In this document: positions 37,703 to 46,399 of the stretch, in pieces
Layout of the letters: each line of letters opens with the position of its first letter
Numbering within the stretch: the stretch's first letter is position 1
Assembly (NCBI RefSeq): GCF_000455125.1
Contig: NZ_AUWR01000008.1
Span: 396,802-460,801 of the forward strand
Direction: 5' to 3'
Source: Mycobacterium sp. UM_WGJ
GTDB taxonomy: Bacteria; Actinomycetota; Actinomycetes; Mycobacteriales; Mycobacteriaceae
Length of the DNA: 64,000 nt
The notes under the pieces: generated by a model
Databases searched by the model: none
What the model saw: the letters and a program-made list of their open reading frames with translations, nothing else
What the model was told of the DNA's origin: nothing
Made by a program: the position numbers and the translations under genes

Positions 37703-40288
37703 TCAGCCGGAGACCTCGAAGATGCCGTGCGCACCGTTCTCGGCGTGCCGCATGTCGTGATCCATGAACGGATAGTGGCCCGGTTCGGGGAAGGTGAGCT
37801 CGACGAACCCGCCTTGGGCGGGCGCCAGGTCGAGAGCCTGCGCACCTCCTGCCGGCGCCGAAGGGTCATTGGGCCGCAACAGCCAAGCGCCCTCTTTGTA
37901 GACGGTGTCGAACTGCGACCCGACGACGTGGAATGCGATCGAGTCGCCCGGGCCGGCATTGACCACCCAGACGCGCACCCGTTCGCCGGTGCGCGCCGGA
38001 AGCGGGGCGTGCATGTACTGGGCCGCGGTCCCGTTGAACATCCAGCCGTCGGGCTGGCCGGCGCGGATGGCCGTGGTTTGGGCGTCGGAATCCGGTGCGC
38101 TCGCATAGAGCTGCGCACCGACCAGGGCGTATTCCCGATCGACCGCCGCCAACCCGGGCGGGTCGATGATCACCGCCCCGTACATGCCGTTGGCGATGTG
38201 CAGCGCCATCGGCGGGGTACTGCAGTGATAAAGCCAGGCGCCGGCCCGCTGCGCCGTGAACCGGTAGACCAGCCGCTCCCCCGGCGTCAAGGTGCGCATC
38301 GGTTGGTCCGGGGCGAGCGCGCCGGCGTGAAAGTCGATTCCGTGGCCCATACTCGCGTCGTTGATCAGGGTGATCTCGAAGGTGTCTCCGACCCGGCCGT
38401 GCAGGGTCGGTGCCGGTTCGACACCGCCGAAGGTCCAGCGGATCTCCCGGCGACCGGGAGCGATCTCCAATTCCCGGTCGACAGCGTGCAGTTCCACCCG
38501 ATGCACACCAGGGGTCGCCGCCGCGAGCATCGCATCGCGCGGCCGCCAGCCGGGGGACGGATCGGCGGCCAGGTCCAAAACCGTCGGTGCGGACAGGCCA
38601 CCATGCTCCCCGCCGCTGTGCTCATGCCGCGGGACACCACCGAGGGCGTGGATCGTCATCGTCATGCCGGCCGCCCGGTGACCGGGTACGTCGCACCATG
38701 CCTCCCGGTCCTGGCGCACCGCACCGAGATCCAGCACCGCGGTCTGGCCGCGACTCAACCGTGGGGTGCGCTCGCCGGTGTCGACGTGCAAGTCGTGCGG
38801 CAGTCCGTCGATGTTGGTGACTCGCAGCACCAATCGGGTTCCCGCCGGCACGTTGATCACATCCGGGGAGAACCGCATGTTCTTCAGGGTGACGTCGACG
38901 GTGCGGGCTTCACCGGAGACACCGGCGGCCCCCGAGGACGCGGGGCCGCCGACCCCCAGCCCCAGCGCGGCGGCGACGGCGACCGCCGCGGCGACGGCGA
39001 CCGCGCCGGTGACCGCCCGGGGATGCGGTGCGATCGCCTCGGTGTCGAGCGGGCCGCGCAGCGCCACGGGTAGCGCGAGCCGCAGCGCCAGCAGTACGAA
39101 GCTGGCGACCGCGACCGCGGCCAGCACCCAGCCGATCAACGGCACGGGTGGTCGCCACGGCCCGGCCACCAGCGGGACGGCGAGGTTGATCGCGCAGACC
39201 CGGGCCTGCCAGCCCTGGTCCAAGTAGCTGATGACGGCTTTGCGAACGGGTGGGCCGTTGGCCACCAGGATCGGCAGCAGTTGGCTCAGGGCGCCCAGCA
39301 GGATCTGGGCGACGAATCCGACCGCCAGCAGCGGCAGCAGGGTGTTCTCCACGAATGCGGGCAGCACGTCGACGGAGCGGGCGGCGATCAGACGGATCGT
39401 CTCGATCAGGACGGCGACCCCGAGCCAGGCCGTCGCGCCGACCAGCATCCAGGCCGCGGGTCCGGTGAAGCTACGCCCTGGCCATAACCCGACGATGGAC
39501 AGACCGACCCCGACCGCATACCCCAGCAGTCCGGTGGCGGTCAGCCACCAGCTGTCGGTGAGCAGGCCGGCGGCCGCAACGGTTAGGCCCACCGTCAGCG
39601 TCGGCAGCGCGCGCTGGGCCATCGCAAAGCTGCGCGGGGTGATCTTCTCGCGGATTGTGGTGGGCCACAGGGTGAACAAGGTGCCCACCACTGTCAGGCC
39701 GATCCAGCCGTAGAGCATCACGTGCACATGGGTGGTCCACAGCCGCGCATACCAGCGGGCTACCCCGAAGGCCATGGCAGCACCGGTCGCCGATCCGGCC
39801 AGCAGCGCGGCGATGGCTGCCAGGTAGAAGCCGACCAGGTAGTCGAAGCGCGCCGACAGGGCGCGCTTTTTCATCGCGATCAACTCGGCACCGTGGGCGA
39901 CGGCCACCGCGGCCACGGCCGTGCCACCCATCCCGGTCAACGCCTCGGTGTTGAAGGCCACTCCGGCCAGGGTCGCGATTACCGCGAGGTTGAGCAGGGA
40001 CAGCTTGGCCACCAGGTGCCATTGCGGTGGGTCGGGAACCCGGCACAGCGTGGTGGTGAAGTGTCCCGACCAGATGACGATCGCGTTGGTGGCCGCACCG
40101 AGCAGTAGCGCGTGCACCGGCAGCCAGATCGGGTGCGCAACGACGTTGTGGGCGGCCAGCAGCGCCACCGCGACGGCCAGCCAACCCAGCACCACGATGT
40201 TGGCGCCGAGGAACACCGGCCCGCGCGGTCCGCCCCGGCGGCGGGGTTTGACGACCGGCGCGGGGGGCGGCGGTCCCAACTGGATCAT
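37703..40288 (-). CDS. Membrane-fused copper nitrite reductase (membrane domain, cupredoxin, NirK)
   Basis: An 861-residue three-part protein. Residues about 25-410 form around ten membrane helices with histidines 76, 91, 187 and 189 (THVHVMLYGWIGL), recalling heme-copper oxidase or NnrS helices. Residues 460-548 are a cupredoxin with type-1 ligands His498, Cys532, His537, Met542. Residues about 600-861 are a two-domain copper nitrite reductase with all key residues: His649, Asp652, His654, His688, Cys689, His697, Met702, His787, His844. It should reduce nitrite to NO outside the membrane, taking electrons through the cupredoxin. A membrane electron-entry role for the N-terminal domain is inference. 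First gene of the insert between bkdA and citE. Confidence 0.85.
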   Translation of the reverse strand: MIQLGPPPPAPVVKPRRRGGPRGPVFLGANIVVLGWLAVAVALLAAHNVVAHPIWLPVHALLLGAATNAIVIWSGHFTTTLCRVPDPPQWHLVAKLSLLNLAVIATLAGVAFNTEALTGMGGTAVAAVAVAHGAELIAMKKRALSARFDYLVGFYLAAIAALLAGSATGAAMAFGVARWYARLWTTHVHVMLYGWIGLTVVGTLFTLWPTTIREKITPRSFAMAQRALPTLTVGLTVAAAGLLTDSWWLTATGLLGYAVGVGLSIVGLWPGRSFTGPAAWMLVGATAWLGVAVLIETIRLIAARSVDVLPAFVENTLLPLLAVGFVAQILLGALSQLLPILVANGPPVRKAVISYLDQGWQARVCAINLAVPLVAGPWRPPVPLIGWVLAAVAVASFVLLALRLALPVALRGPLDTEAIAPHPRAVTGAVAVAAAVAVAAALGLGVGGPASSGAAGVSGEARTVDVTLKNMRFSPDVINVPAGTRLVLRVTNIDGLPHDLHVDTGERTPRLSRGQTAVLDLGAVRQDREAWCDVPGHRAAGMTMTIHALGGVPRHEHSGGEHGGLSAPTVLDLAADPSPGWRPRDAMLAAATPGVHRVELHAVDRELEIAPGRREIRWTFGGVEPAPTLHGRVGDTFEITLINDASMGHGIDFHAGALAPDQPMRTLTPGERLVYRFTAQRAGAWLYHCSTPPMALHIANGMYGAVIIDPPGLAAVDREYALVGAQLYASAPDSDAQTTAIRAGQPDGWMFNGTAAQYMHAPLPARTGERVRVWVVNAGPGDSIAFHVVGSQFDTVYKEGAWLLRPNDPSAPAGGAQALDLAPAQGGFVELTFPEPGHYPFMDHDMRHAENGAHGIFEVSG

Positions 40289-40348
40289 GTTCGCCAGGCT
40301 ACGGTGGCGGCGCGCTCAGCCGGAAGTGACCTTAGACATCGAAAGCCC

Positions 40349-41596
40349 TCAGTCGGCGACGAACCGGTTTCGGTAGTCGCGCAGTCGGTTCGCCACCTCG
40401 TCGGCATCCAGACCCAGATCGGCCGGTCGGTAGTCCACCGCACCGTAGCGCCCGCGGGGGTGCTCGGCACAGAACTGCGTCATGGCTTCTTTAGCCCGGG
40501 TGTCGAGAGGCTGACCCGCGAGCTCGTAGATGGCAGCGACGGTCCCGTCCTCATCAGCCATGAAGTCCTCGAACCGCACGTCGACGGACTGCGCGGCCGG
40601 CAGCACCTCGCGATCGCGCAGGCAGCCGGTGAGCAGGTCGTCGGCCCGGTCCAGCCAATACTTCGAGATCTTGACCGGATCGGGATGGTCGCAGGCCATC
40701 CGTGCCGCATAGCTGATCATGGTCGCCATCGATCGCGTCACCTCGACCGGATCCCGATGGGTGACAACGAAGGTGGCGTCGGGGAAAGTGGCATACAGCG
40801 CGGGGAACTGCTCCAGATGCTGGGGCGACTTGAGCACCCAGCGGGTCCCACCGCGCAGCCATTGCAGTGCCTGCAACGTGCGCTTCATGTAGGCGTACGA
40901 CGCGCTCTGATCGTGTTCCTTGTAGTGCTGCGCGAATGTCGGCACGTAGTAACTACATTCGAAGAGCATTCCGGAGATGTCGTTGCCCAGCAGCTGGATC
41001 TCTTCGTGCGCGTGGTCGACGGTCATGTCATGCATGCGTTTGAACTCGGGCATCGAGGTATTGATCAGATCCAGGCCGACGGCGCAGCGGTCACGCCTGG
41101 CCTGCGGATCGGGTTCGCCCGGAGTGGCGACCGGCTCCATGCTCTCCCAGTACGGCAGGTAGCGCAGGGCCGGGTCGGCGGCGATCAAGTTGTGCAGGTG
41201 GGTGGTGCCGGTCCGTGGCAGCCCGCAGATGATGATCGGGCGTTCGATCTCGACGCTCTCGATCTCGGGGTTCGCCTCGATCAGGTCTTCCAGCCGAAGC
41301 CGGTTGACCAGGTGGCCCACCAGTTGTTCGAACGCCATCGCCCGCCCAACACCGGACAGGTCGGCCTCGGCGACCAGCGAGCCACAGAGCACGTCGAGGC
41401 GTTCGGCGAATCCATTGTCGCCCCAGTTGTCCAGGCCTGTTCGTTCGGTTGCCGCCTGCAGCAGGGCTTCCGGGGTGAGTTGCAGGATCGCGCCGTAGCC
41501 GGCCAGGCCTTCGCGCATCGGGCCGGCGGCCTCGGGAAAGACCGGATTGGCCAGGTCTGTAAGCCGAATGGCGCCGGGCCGCGTGGCGGCGCTCAC
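40349..41596 (-). CDS. Sulfotransferase family protein
   Basis: A 415-residue PAPS-dependent sulfotransferase. The 5'-phosphosulfate-binding loop is LPRTGTTHLHN (about 128-138), and the 3'-phosphate site lies around THRDPVEVTRS (about 265-275). It resembles the Sulfotransfer_3 proteins common in mycobacteria (Stf-like). The acceptor is unknown, possibly a lipid or sterol-like alcohol. GTG 41596 overlaps the DUF1214 stop (GTGA), so the two proteins are made together. Confidence 0.88.
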   Translation of the reverse strand: MSAATRPGAIRLTDLANPVFPEAAGPMREGLAGYGAILQLTPEALLQAATERTGLDNWGDNGFAERLDVLCGSLVAEADLSGVGRAMAFEQLVGHLVNRLRLEDLIEANPEIESVEIERPIIICGLPRTGTTHLHNLIAADPALRYLPYWESMEPVATPGEPDPQARRDRCAVGLDLINTSMPEFKRMHDMTVDHAHEEIQLLGNDISGMLFECSYYVPTFAQHYKEHDQSASYAYMKRTLQALQWLRGGTRWVLKSPQHLEQFPALYATFPDATFVVTHRDPVEVTRSMATMISYAARMACDHPDPVKISKYWLDRADDLLTGCLRDREVLPAAQSVDVRFEDFMADEDGTVAAIYELAGQPLDTRAKEAMTQFCAEHPRGRYGAVDYRPADLGLDADEVANRLRDYRNRFVAD

Positions 41597-42657
41597 GAGG
41601 CCAGCTCTGCGACGTCGACGACCCGGCAGACCAGTGGGTCGGGGGTGGCCTCGGGCAGGAACCAGCGCAGCCAGATCAGACCTTTCGACCGGCCCGCGGT
41701 GGACACCCAGTTCGGATGTCCGGGATCGGTTTCGCTTATCACGATCTGCCAGGACCCGTCGGGTGCGTAGGTGACGTGCGCACCGTTGATGGTGACTCGC
41801 TCGCGGGTGTAGTCGTAGGTGTGCAGGAACGGATTCCACAGGCACAGATTCCAGAACACACACTCCGGTGAGGTTCCTTCGATGGCCAGGGCCTGGCCGG
41901 GTTGCAGTTCGTAGGCGCCCATCGCATAGGCGGCATCGCCGGCAGCCCAGCCCACGGTGCGGCTGGGAACCGGGTACGGATCCTGCAGCGCGTTGGCCGG
42001 CAGTCGCACGGGCGCCATGGCGGCCTGTTCGCGAATCCAGGTGCGCGCTGCGCGCATCCTGCGGCTGAGGTCGGCCGGGCTGTCGGGGCGCCGCGGCGTG
42101 TCATCAAGTGCCTCGATCTTCCACTGCACGCGTCGATCGGTGCCGGGGTCGGTGAGGTAGTCGCGGGTCAGGATGAACACGGCGTCGGGCTCCAGTTTGA
42201 GCCAGTTGCCCTGCTGCTCTTGCGCACTGATGATGAACTCGAAGTTGCCGTCGGCGTCGCAACCGAGGTCGCGATCGTTGATGGTGTCGATGATGCGGTC
42301 GCTGTAGCGGCCGTCATCGGGGCCGCCGTAGACGGTCATGGACAGGTAGACCCCGTCGCCACGGTTGCCGGTGACCCGATAGCTGCGGCTCGGGTCGACG
42401 GGCGCCAACTGATAGAAGGCATCCGAATTGTCGCCGCCCCACTTGAGATAGGGTCCGATCACGTCGACCAGGATCGGTTTGTCCGCATCGCCCCAGATGT
42501 AGGCCTCGGAGGCGACGCGCAGCAGGCTCAACGCCCATCGATAGCCGTCGAGGACATCGGCCTCCTCCAGTGGCGGATCGGCGTTCAGTAGACGCTGCTC
42601 GACGACGCGCACCTCGTCAAGCAAGTCCGCAAAGGCCTGAGACAGCTCGTCACTCAT
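41593..42657 (-). CDS. DUF1214 domain protein
   Basis: A 354-residue protein. The C-terminal half (WNLCLWNPF; LQPGQALAIEGTSPE) and the YRVTGNRGDGVYLSMTVYGG stretch are typical of DUF1214-containing proteins often found near sulfotransferase and lipid genes in actinobacteria. No catalytic mechanism is established for the family. It overlaps the TetR gene by 8 bp upstream and the sulfotransferase by 4 bp downstream, giving a TetR-DUF1214-sulfotransferase operon. Confidence 0.8.
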   Translation of the reverse strand: MSDELSQAFADLLDEVRVVEQRLLNADPPLEEADVLDGYRWALSLLRVASEAYIWGDADKPILVDVIGPYLKWGGDNSDAFYQLAPVDPSRSYRVTGNRGDGVYLSMTVYGGPDDGRYSDRIIDTINDRDLGCDADGNFEFIISAQEQQGNWLKLEPDAVFILTRDYLTDPGTDRRVQWKIEALDDTPRRPDSPADLSRRMRAARTWIREQAAMAPVRLPANALQDPYPVPSRTVGWAAGDAAYAMGAYELQPGQALAIEGTSPECVFWNLCLWNPFLHTYDYTRERVTINGAHVTYAPDGSWQIVISETDPGHPNWVSTAGRSKGLIWLRWFLPEATPDPLVCRVVDVAELAS

Positions 42658-43279
42658 CCCGGTTCTCCCTTTTTCTCATTCCCTGCAGCAGCAGGGCGCA
42701 CAGTCTGTCGGCGGCGGCGTCGACGGTCTCGGTGGCCAAGACTTGGGCGATGTAGAAGCTGGTGCCCACCAAGGCGTCATAGGCGATCTCGATATCGACG
42801 TCGGCTTCGAGCACGCCTTGGTCGATACCGGCGCGGACCAGCACAGCGAAGGCGGTGCGGGTCGTCTCGTCGAGTAGCTGTTGGGTGCGGATGAACAGCT
42901 CCGGGTCGCGGTGGCGATCGGCCAAGATGCCCAGTGCCGCAGCGGCCACGTCCGGTGCGCGCCAGAACTCGAACACCCCGGCAACGAATTGGCGCAGATC
43001 GGCTTCAAAATCGCCCGAGCTGGTCAGCACGTCACTGCCCTCGGCGGCACCGAAAACCGCGTCGAACACCAGGTGCGTCTTCGACGGCCAGCGTCGGTAG
43101 ACGGTGGGGCGGCTGACGTCTGCCTCGCGGGCGATCGCCTCGATCGACACCTGGTCGTAGCCGTCGCGAGCCAGTAGCCGGCGGGCGGCCTCGGTGATGG
43201 CCCGCACGGTGCGCGGATCGCGCGGGCGTCCTCGACCGACCGGGGCCTGGTCCGGGCCCGTCGTCACTGTGACGTCCAC
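42650..43279 (-). CDS. TetR-family regulator of the DUF1214-sulfotransferase operon
   Basis: A 209-residue repressor. The N-terminal helix-turn-helix is visible at about 27-73 (VSIEAIAREADVSRPTVYRRW, recognition helix SRPTVYRRW), with a variable C-terminal ligand domain. Start GTG 43279. The gene overlaps the next by 8 bp, and a perfect 15-bp palindrome 30 bp upstream of its start is a likely autoregulatory operator. The ligand is unknown, perhaps the sulfotransferase substrate. Confidence 0.9.
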   Translation of the reverse strand: MDVTVTTGPDQAPVGRGRPRDPRTVRAITEAARRLLARDGYDQVSIEAIAREADVSRPTVYRRWPSKTHLVFDAVFGAAEGSDVLTSSGDFEADLRQFVAGVFEFWRAPDVAAAALGILADRHRDPELFIRTQQLLDETTRTAFAVLVRAGIDQGVLEADVDIEIAYDALVGTSFYIAQVLATETVDAAADRLCALLLQGMRKRENRDE

Positions 43280-43308
43280 TGTCGGCGACTCACGCCCTAA
43301 ACAGTTAC

Positions 43309-43323
43309 ATTACGTAACGTAAT
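43309..43323. promoter_or_regulatory. Perfect palindrome, likely operator of the TetR at 42650-43279
   Basis: ATTACGTAACGTAAT is a perfect 15-bp inverted repeat centred on A43316. It sits 30-44 bp upstream of the TetR start in an otherwise short AT-rich gap, a standard place for a TetR operator overlapping the promoter. Confidence 0.65.
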
Positions 43324-43359
43324 TAGTCAATGGCGTGGCGGGCGGCCGACCTGCGCAGG

Positions 43360-44181
43360 TCAGAATGCGTAACGGTGGTATTGCGACATGTTCGCTACCG
43401 CCGGAACCAGCGACATCGCCTTGCCCAGCGCCCGGTAGGCGCGCGGCAGTTGGGCGAAGGTATCCGACTCGAACCAGCGCTCCCATTGCAGGAGCCGGGT
43501 GCCCGGTACCGCGGCAAGAATGTCGTCGGGGCCGTTGATCGCCCAGTGCAGCGTCGCCCCGGATTTGCGCACCACCGCGTTGGACCATTGCGACTTGATA
43601 GCCAGCCAGTTGAAGGCATCGAACTGCAGCTCCCCGCTCGGGGCGTGCTCGACGACACGGCGCAGCAACGCCACCCCGTCGGATTCGGTGAGGTACATGG
43701 TCAGGCCCTCGCCCAGCATCAATGTCGGGCGGCCGCTGGGGATTTCGGCAAGCCATGCCGGGTCGGTGACCGACGCGGCCACCACGTGGTTGTGCGGTCG
43801 TTCGGGCAGCAGGCGCCGACGCAGGGCGGCGACATCGGGATAGTCGATCTCATACCAGTCGATTCCATCGCCCGGTTGCAGTCGGAAGTATCGGGCGTCG
43901 AGCCCACAGCCCAGGTGCAGGACCACGGCGTCGGGTTCGGCCGTCAGGAATCGGCGGGCCCAGCTGTCGAAGTGCGCCGCACGGGTGGTCACCGACGGTG
44001 ATCGGGCCGCGGTGATGGTGGTCTTGCGCCAGTCGTAGTCGATGCGTGCGACCACGTCCTTGGCGTAGCGATCTCCCAGGATGGGTGCGGGCAGATCGGC
44101 ATCCAGCGCCTTGGCGTACAGCGTCGCGAGCATGGTCTGCGGGGACCCGCTCAGGTCCACCCGTGCCTTGTCATCGGTCAT
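43360..44181 (-). CDS. SAM-dependent methyltransferase (LCMT/PPM-like class)
   Basis: A 273-residue class I methyltransferase of the leucine-carboxyl-methyltransferase-like family (polyketide O-methyltransferase type). The SAM-binding motif is VVLHLGCGLDARYFRL (about 81-96), followed by WYEIDYPDV and LGEGLTMYL. ATG 44181 is chosen because it places the family start shortly after; ten further codons are open upstream. The acceptor is unknown. It lies 63 bp downstream of the PanE-like gene. Confidence 0.85.
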   Translation of the reverse strand: MTDDKARVDLSGSPQTMLATLYAKALDADLPAPILGDRYAKDVVARIDYDWRKTTITAARSPSVTTRAAHFDSWARRFLTAEPDAVVLHLGCGLDARYFRLQPGDGIDWYEIDYPDVAALRRRLLPERPHNHVVAASVTDPAWLAEIPSGRPTLMLGEGLTMYLTESDGVALLRRVVEHAPSGELQFDAFNWLAIKSQWSNAVVRKSGATLHWAINGPDDILAAVPGTRLLQWERWFESDTFAQLPRAYRALGKAMSLVPAVANMSQYHRYAF

Positions 44182-44244
44182 GCCAGTCCACGCTAGCGCC
44201 GCCGGCGGCAACCGCGCGGAGCTGAACGCATCTCAGCGTGGTGT

Positions 44245-45174
44245 TCAGCCCTCGGGCGCGATCCACTGACGTTCAACCGCTTTGACCAGCGCGGTCAGCG
44301 TGGCGTTCACCGGTACCTGCTCCCCCACCTGTGCGGCCGTGCGCACCACGGCGCCGTTGATGACGTCGATCTCGCTGACTCGGCGGGCCAGATGATCCAG
44401 TAGCGCAGACGGTTTGGCGTTCGGCATCTGCGCACCGAAGGCCCGGACATGCTCGACCGGGTCTGCCACATCGATGCCGATTCCGGCGGCGCGTGCCACC
44501 GTCCAGGCCTCGGTCGCGGTGGCACGGCTGACCGGTCCCATGTCTGCGTCGTCCATGACCTGCCCCACCGTCATGCCGGTCAGCGCGCACGGCGCGCTGT
44601 AGGCGGCGTTGCAGATCAGCTTCTCCCACTGCATGGCGGCGATGTCGGCGACCGCGGCCGCGTCGAATCCCGCCTCCGACCACACCCGGGCGATCTGATC
44701 GACAGTCGAAAAGGGCAGCGCCGCATAGGCGCCGAACCGGACGGCGCGCATCGCGTTGTGGTGTACATGCCCCGGGGCCGGACGCGACGCCCCGAATCCA
44801 CTGGCGATGCCCACCGCAACGCGATGCGCGCCGACGATGTCGGCGACGGTGTCGGCCGACCCGAGACCGTTCTGGATGGTCAACACCGGCGTGGTGTCGC
44901 CGAGCAGTGGCAGTGCCTGGTTGGCCCCGGTGGCGACGTCGGCGGCCTTGACCGCCAGCACCACCAGATCCATCGGCTCGGCCGGGGCGGTGGTGGCCGC
45001 GCGCATTGGCACCACCTGGTCAGGCTGCGGCCCGCTGATCCGTAGGCCATTGGCGGCGATGGCGTCGACGTGTGCGCTCGACCGGTCCACGGCCAGCACG
45101 TCGTTGCCGGCCGCCGCCAATCTGGCGGCGTAGATCGAACCCATGGCGCCGCATCCGATGACCGCGATCTTCAT
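44245..45174 (-). CDS. 2-dehydropantoate 2-reductase-like protein (ApbA/PanE family)
   Basis: A 309-residue NADP-dependent reductase. The nucleotide-binding GCGAMGS motif is at 8-14 and the catalytic lysine in QWEKLICNA (about residue 171). True ketopantoate reductase activity is uncertain, because many paralogues reduce other 2-oxo acids. ATG 45174 overlaps the stop of the enolase-superfamily gene (ATGA), so it probably reduces the keto acid made by that dehydratase. That link is inference. Confidence 0.85.
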   Translation of the reverse strand: MKIAVIGCGAMGSIYAARLAAAGNDVLAVDRSSAHVDAIAANGLRISGPQPDQVVPMRAATTAPAEPMDLVVLAVKAADVATGANQALPLLGDTTPVLTIQNGLGSADTVADIVGAHRVAVGIASGFGASRPAPGHVHHNAMRAVRFGAYAALPFSTVDQIARVWSEAGFDAAAVADIAAMQWEKLICNAAYSAPCALTGMTVGQVMDDADMGPVSRATATEAWTVARAAGIGIDVADPVEHVRAFGAQMPNAKPSALLDHLARRVSEIDVINGAVVRTAAQVGEQVPVNATLTALVKAVERQWIAPEG

Positions 45175-46376
45175 CGGCTCATTCCCACCAGATCGGCGAT
45201 CACGGCAGCCAGGTCGGGTTTCTCCTCCAGCCCGAAGCCTGGCGCGTCGGTCGGGGCGATGGTGCCCTCGGTCAATACACAACCCGGTGCGTAGCCGCCG
45301 AACGGTGCGAACACCCCGGGATAGGACTCGCAGCCGCCCAGACCCAGCGCGACCACGATGTGCAGATTGATCAGGTGCCCGCCGTGCGGGAAGGCGAAGC
45401 GACGATCAAACCCCTGCTGTTCGAGCGTCTCGATCATCCGGACGTATTCGGTGAGGCCGTAGCTGAGCCCGGCATCCATCTGGAAGATGTCGATGCCCGG
45501 CCGCATGCCGGCGTAGCGAACGAGGTTGGTCGCATCGCGCTGTGAGAAAAGGTTCTCTCCGGTGGCGATGGCGCCGTCGTAGGCCTCAATGACCGCGGCA
45601 TTCAATGCGAAATCGAGTGGGTCACCGGGCTCTTCGTACCAGCGCAGGTCATAGGGGTTCAGAGCCTGTGCCCACTGCACTGCGCCGGCCTCGTCGAACC
45701 GGCCGTTGGCGTCGACGGCGACCCGGGATCCGCTGCCGACGATGTCGATCACGGCCTCGATGCGTGCCAGGTCTTCGCTGGTCGACGTGCCGCCGATCTT
45801 CATCTTGACCGCGTCGTAGCCCAGATCGAGATAGCCGCGGATCTCGCTGCGCAGCCGGTCCAGGGCGGCAGTCGAGTCCGCGCGATCGGAGCCCGGGTAG
45901 TAGTAGCCGCCGGCGGCATACACCGGGACGGCGGTGTTGACGGGGTCCCCGTCCAACTCCCTGCCGAAGTACTCGGCGATGGTGCGGTAGGCGGGCTCGT
46001 CGGCCAGTTTGGCGTTCAGGTCCCAGCACGCCAATTCCAGTGCGGCTGCGGCACCGGCCCGGTCGCCATGCCCGCCGGGCTTCTCATCTGCCAGCGCACA
46101 ACACAGCACCCGCGCAGGATCGATGCGGCCGGCGTCGTCAAGCAAGGACTCGGGGCTCGCGCGCAACACTCGCGGGATCATCCGGTCGGCCAGGATGCCG
46201 CTCTGAGCGAATCGGCCGATCGAGTTGAACGCGACCCCGGTCACCGGCTTCCCGTCGCGGATCTGGTCGCTGACCACCGCGACCAGCGACACCGTGTGCC
46301 GGGAGAAATCGACCAAGGCGTTGGCGACCTCGCCGCGCAATCGGACCGGTGTCTCGATGATCTGGGTGATGCGCAT
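45171..46376 (-). CDS. Enolase-superfamily (mandelate racemase-like) sugar-acid dehydratase
   Basis: A 401-residue enzyme of the mandelate racemase/muconate lactonizing family. The catalytic KMK is at 191-193, metal ligands Asp222, Glu248 or Glu249 and Glu274, and a His in FPHGGH (about 331-334). This set fits dehydration of an acid sugar or a similar hydroxy acid to a 2-keto acid. AGGAGGA precedes the ATG. The start lies 23 bp from the citE stop on the same strand, so it could be read through from the leucine operon. Confidence 0.85.
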   Translation of the reverse strand: MRITQIIETPVRLRGEVANALVDFSRHTVSLVAVVSDQIRDGKPVTGVAFNSIGRFAQSGILADRMIPRVLRASPESLLDDAGRIDPARVLCCALADEKPGGHGDRAGAAAALELACWDLNAKLADEPAYRTIAEYFGRELDGDPVNTAVPVYAAGGYYYPGSDRADSTAALDRLRSEIRGYLDLGYDAVKMKIGGTSTSEDLARIEAVIDIVGSGSRVAVDANGRFDEAGAVQWAQALNPYDLRWYEEPGDPLDFALNAAVIEAYDGAIATGENLFSQRDATNLVRYAGMRPGIDIFQMDAGLSYGLTEYVRMIETLEQQGFDRRFAFPHGGHLINLHIVVALGLGGCESYPGVFAPFGGYAPGCVLTEGTIAPTDAPGFGLEEKPDLAAVIADLVGMSR

Positions 46377-46399
46377 GCGCGGTCAGTCCTCCTGGTGCG

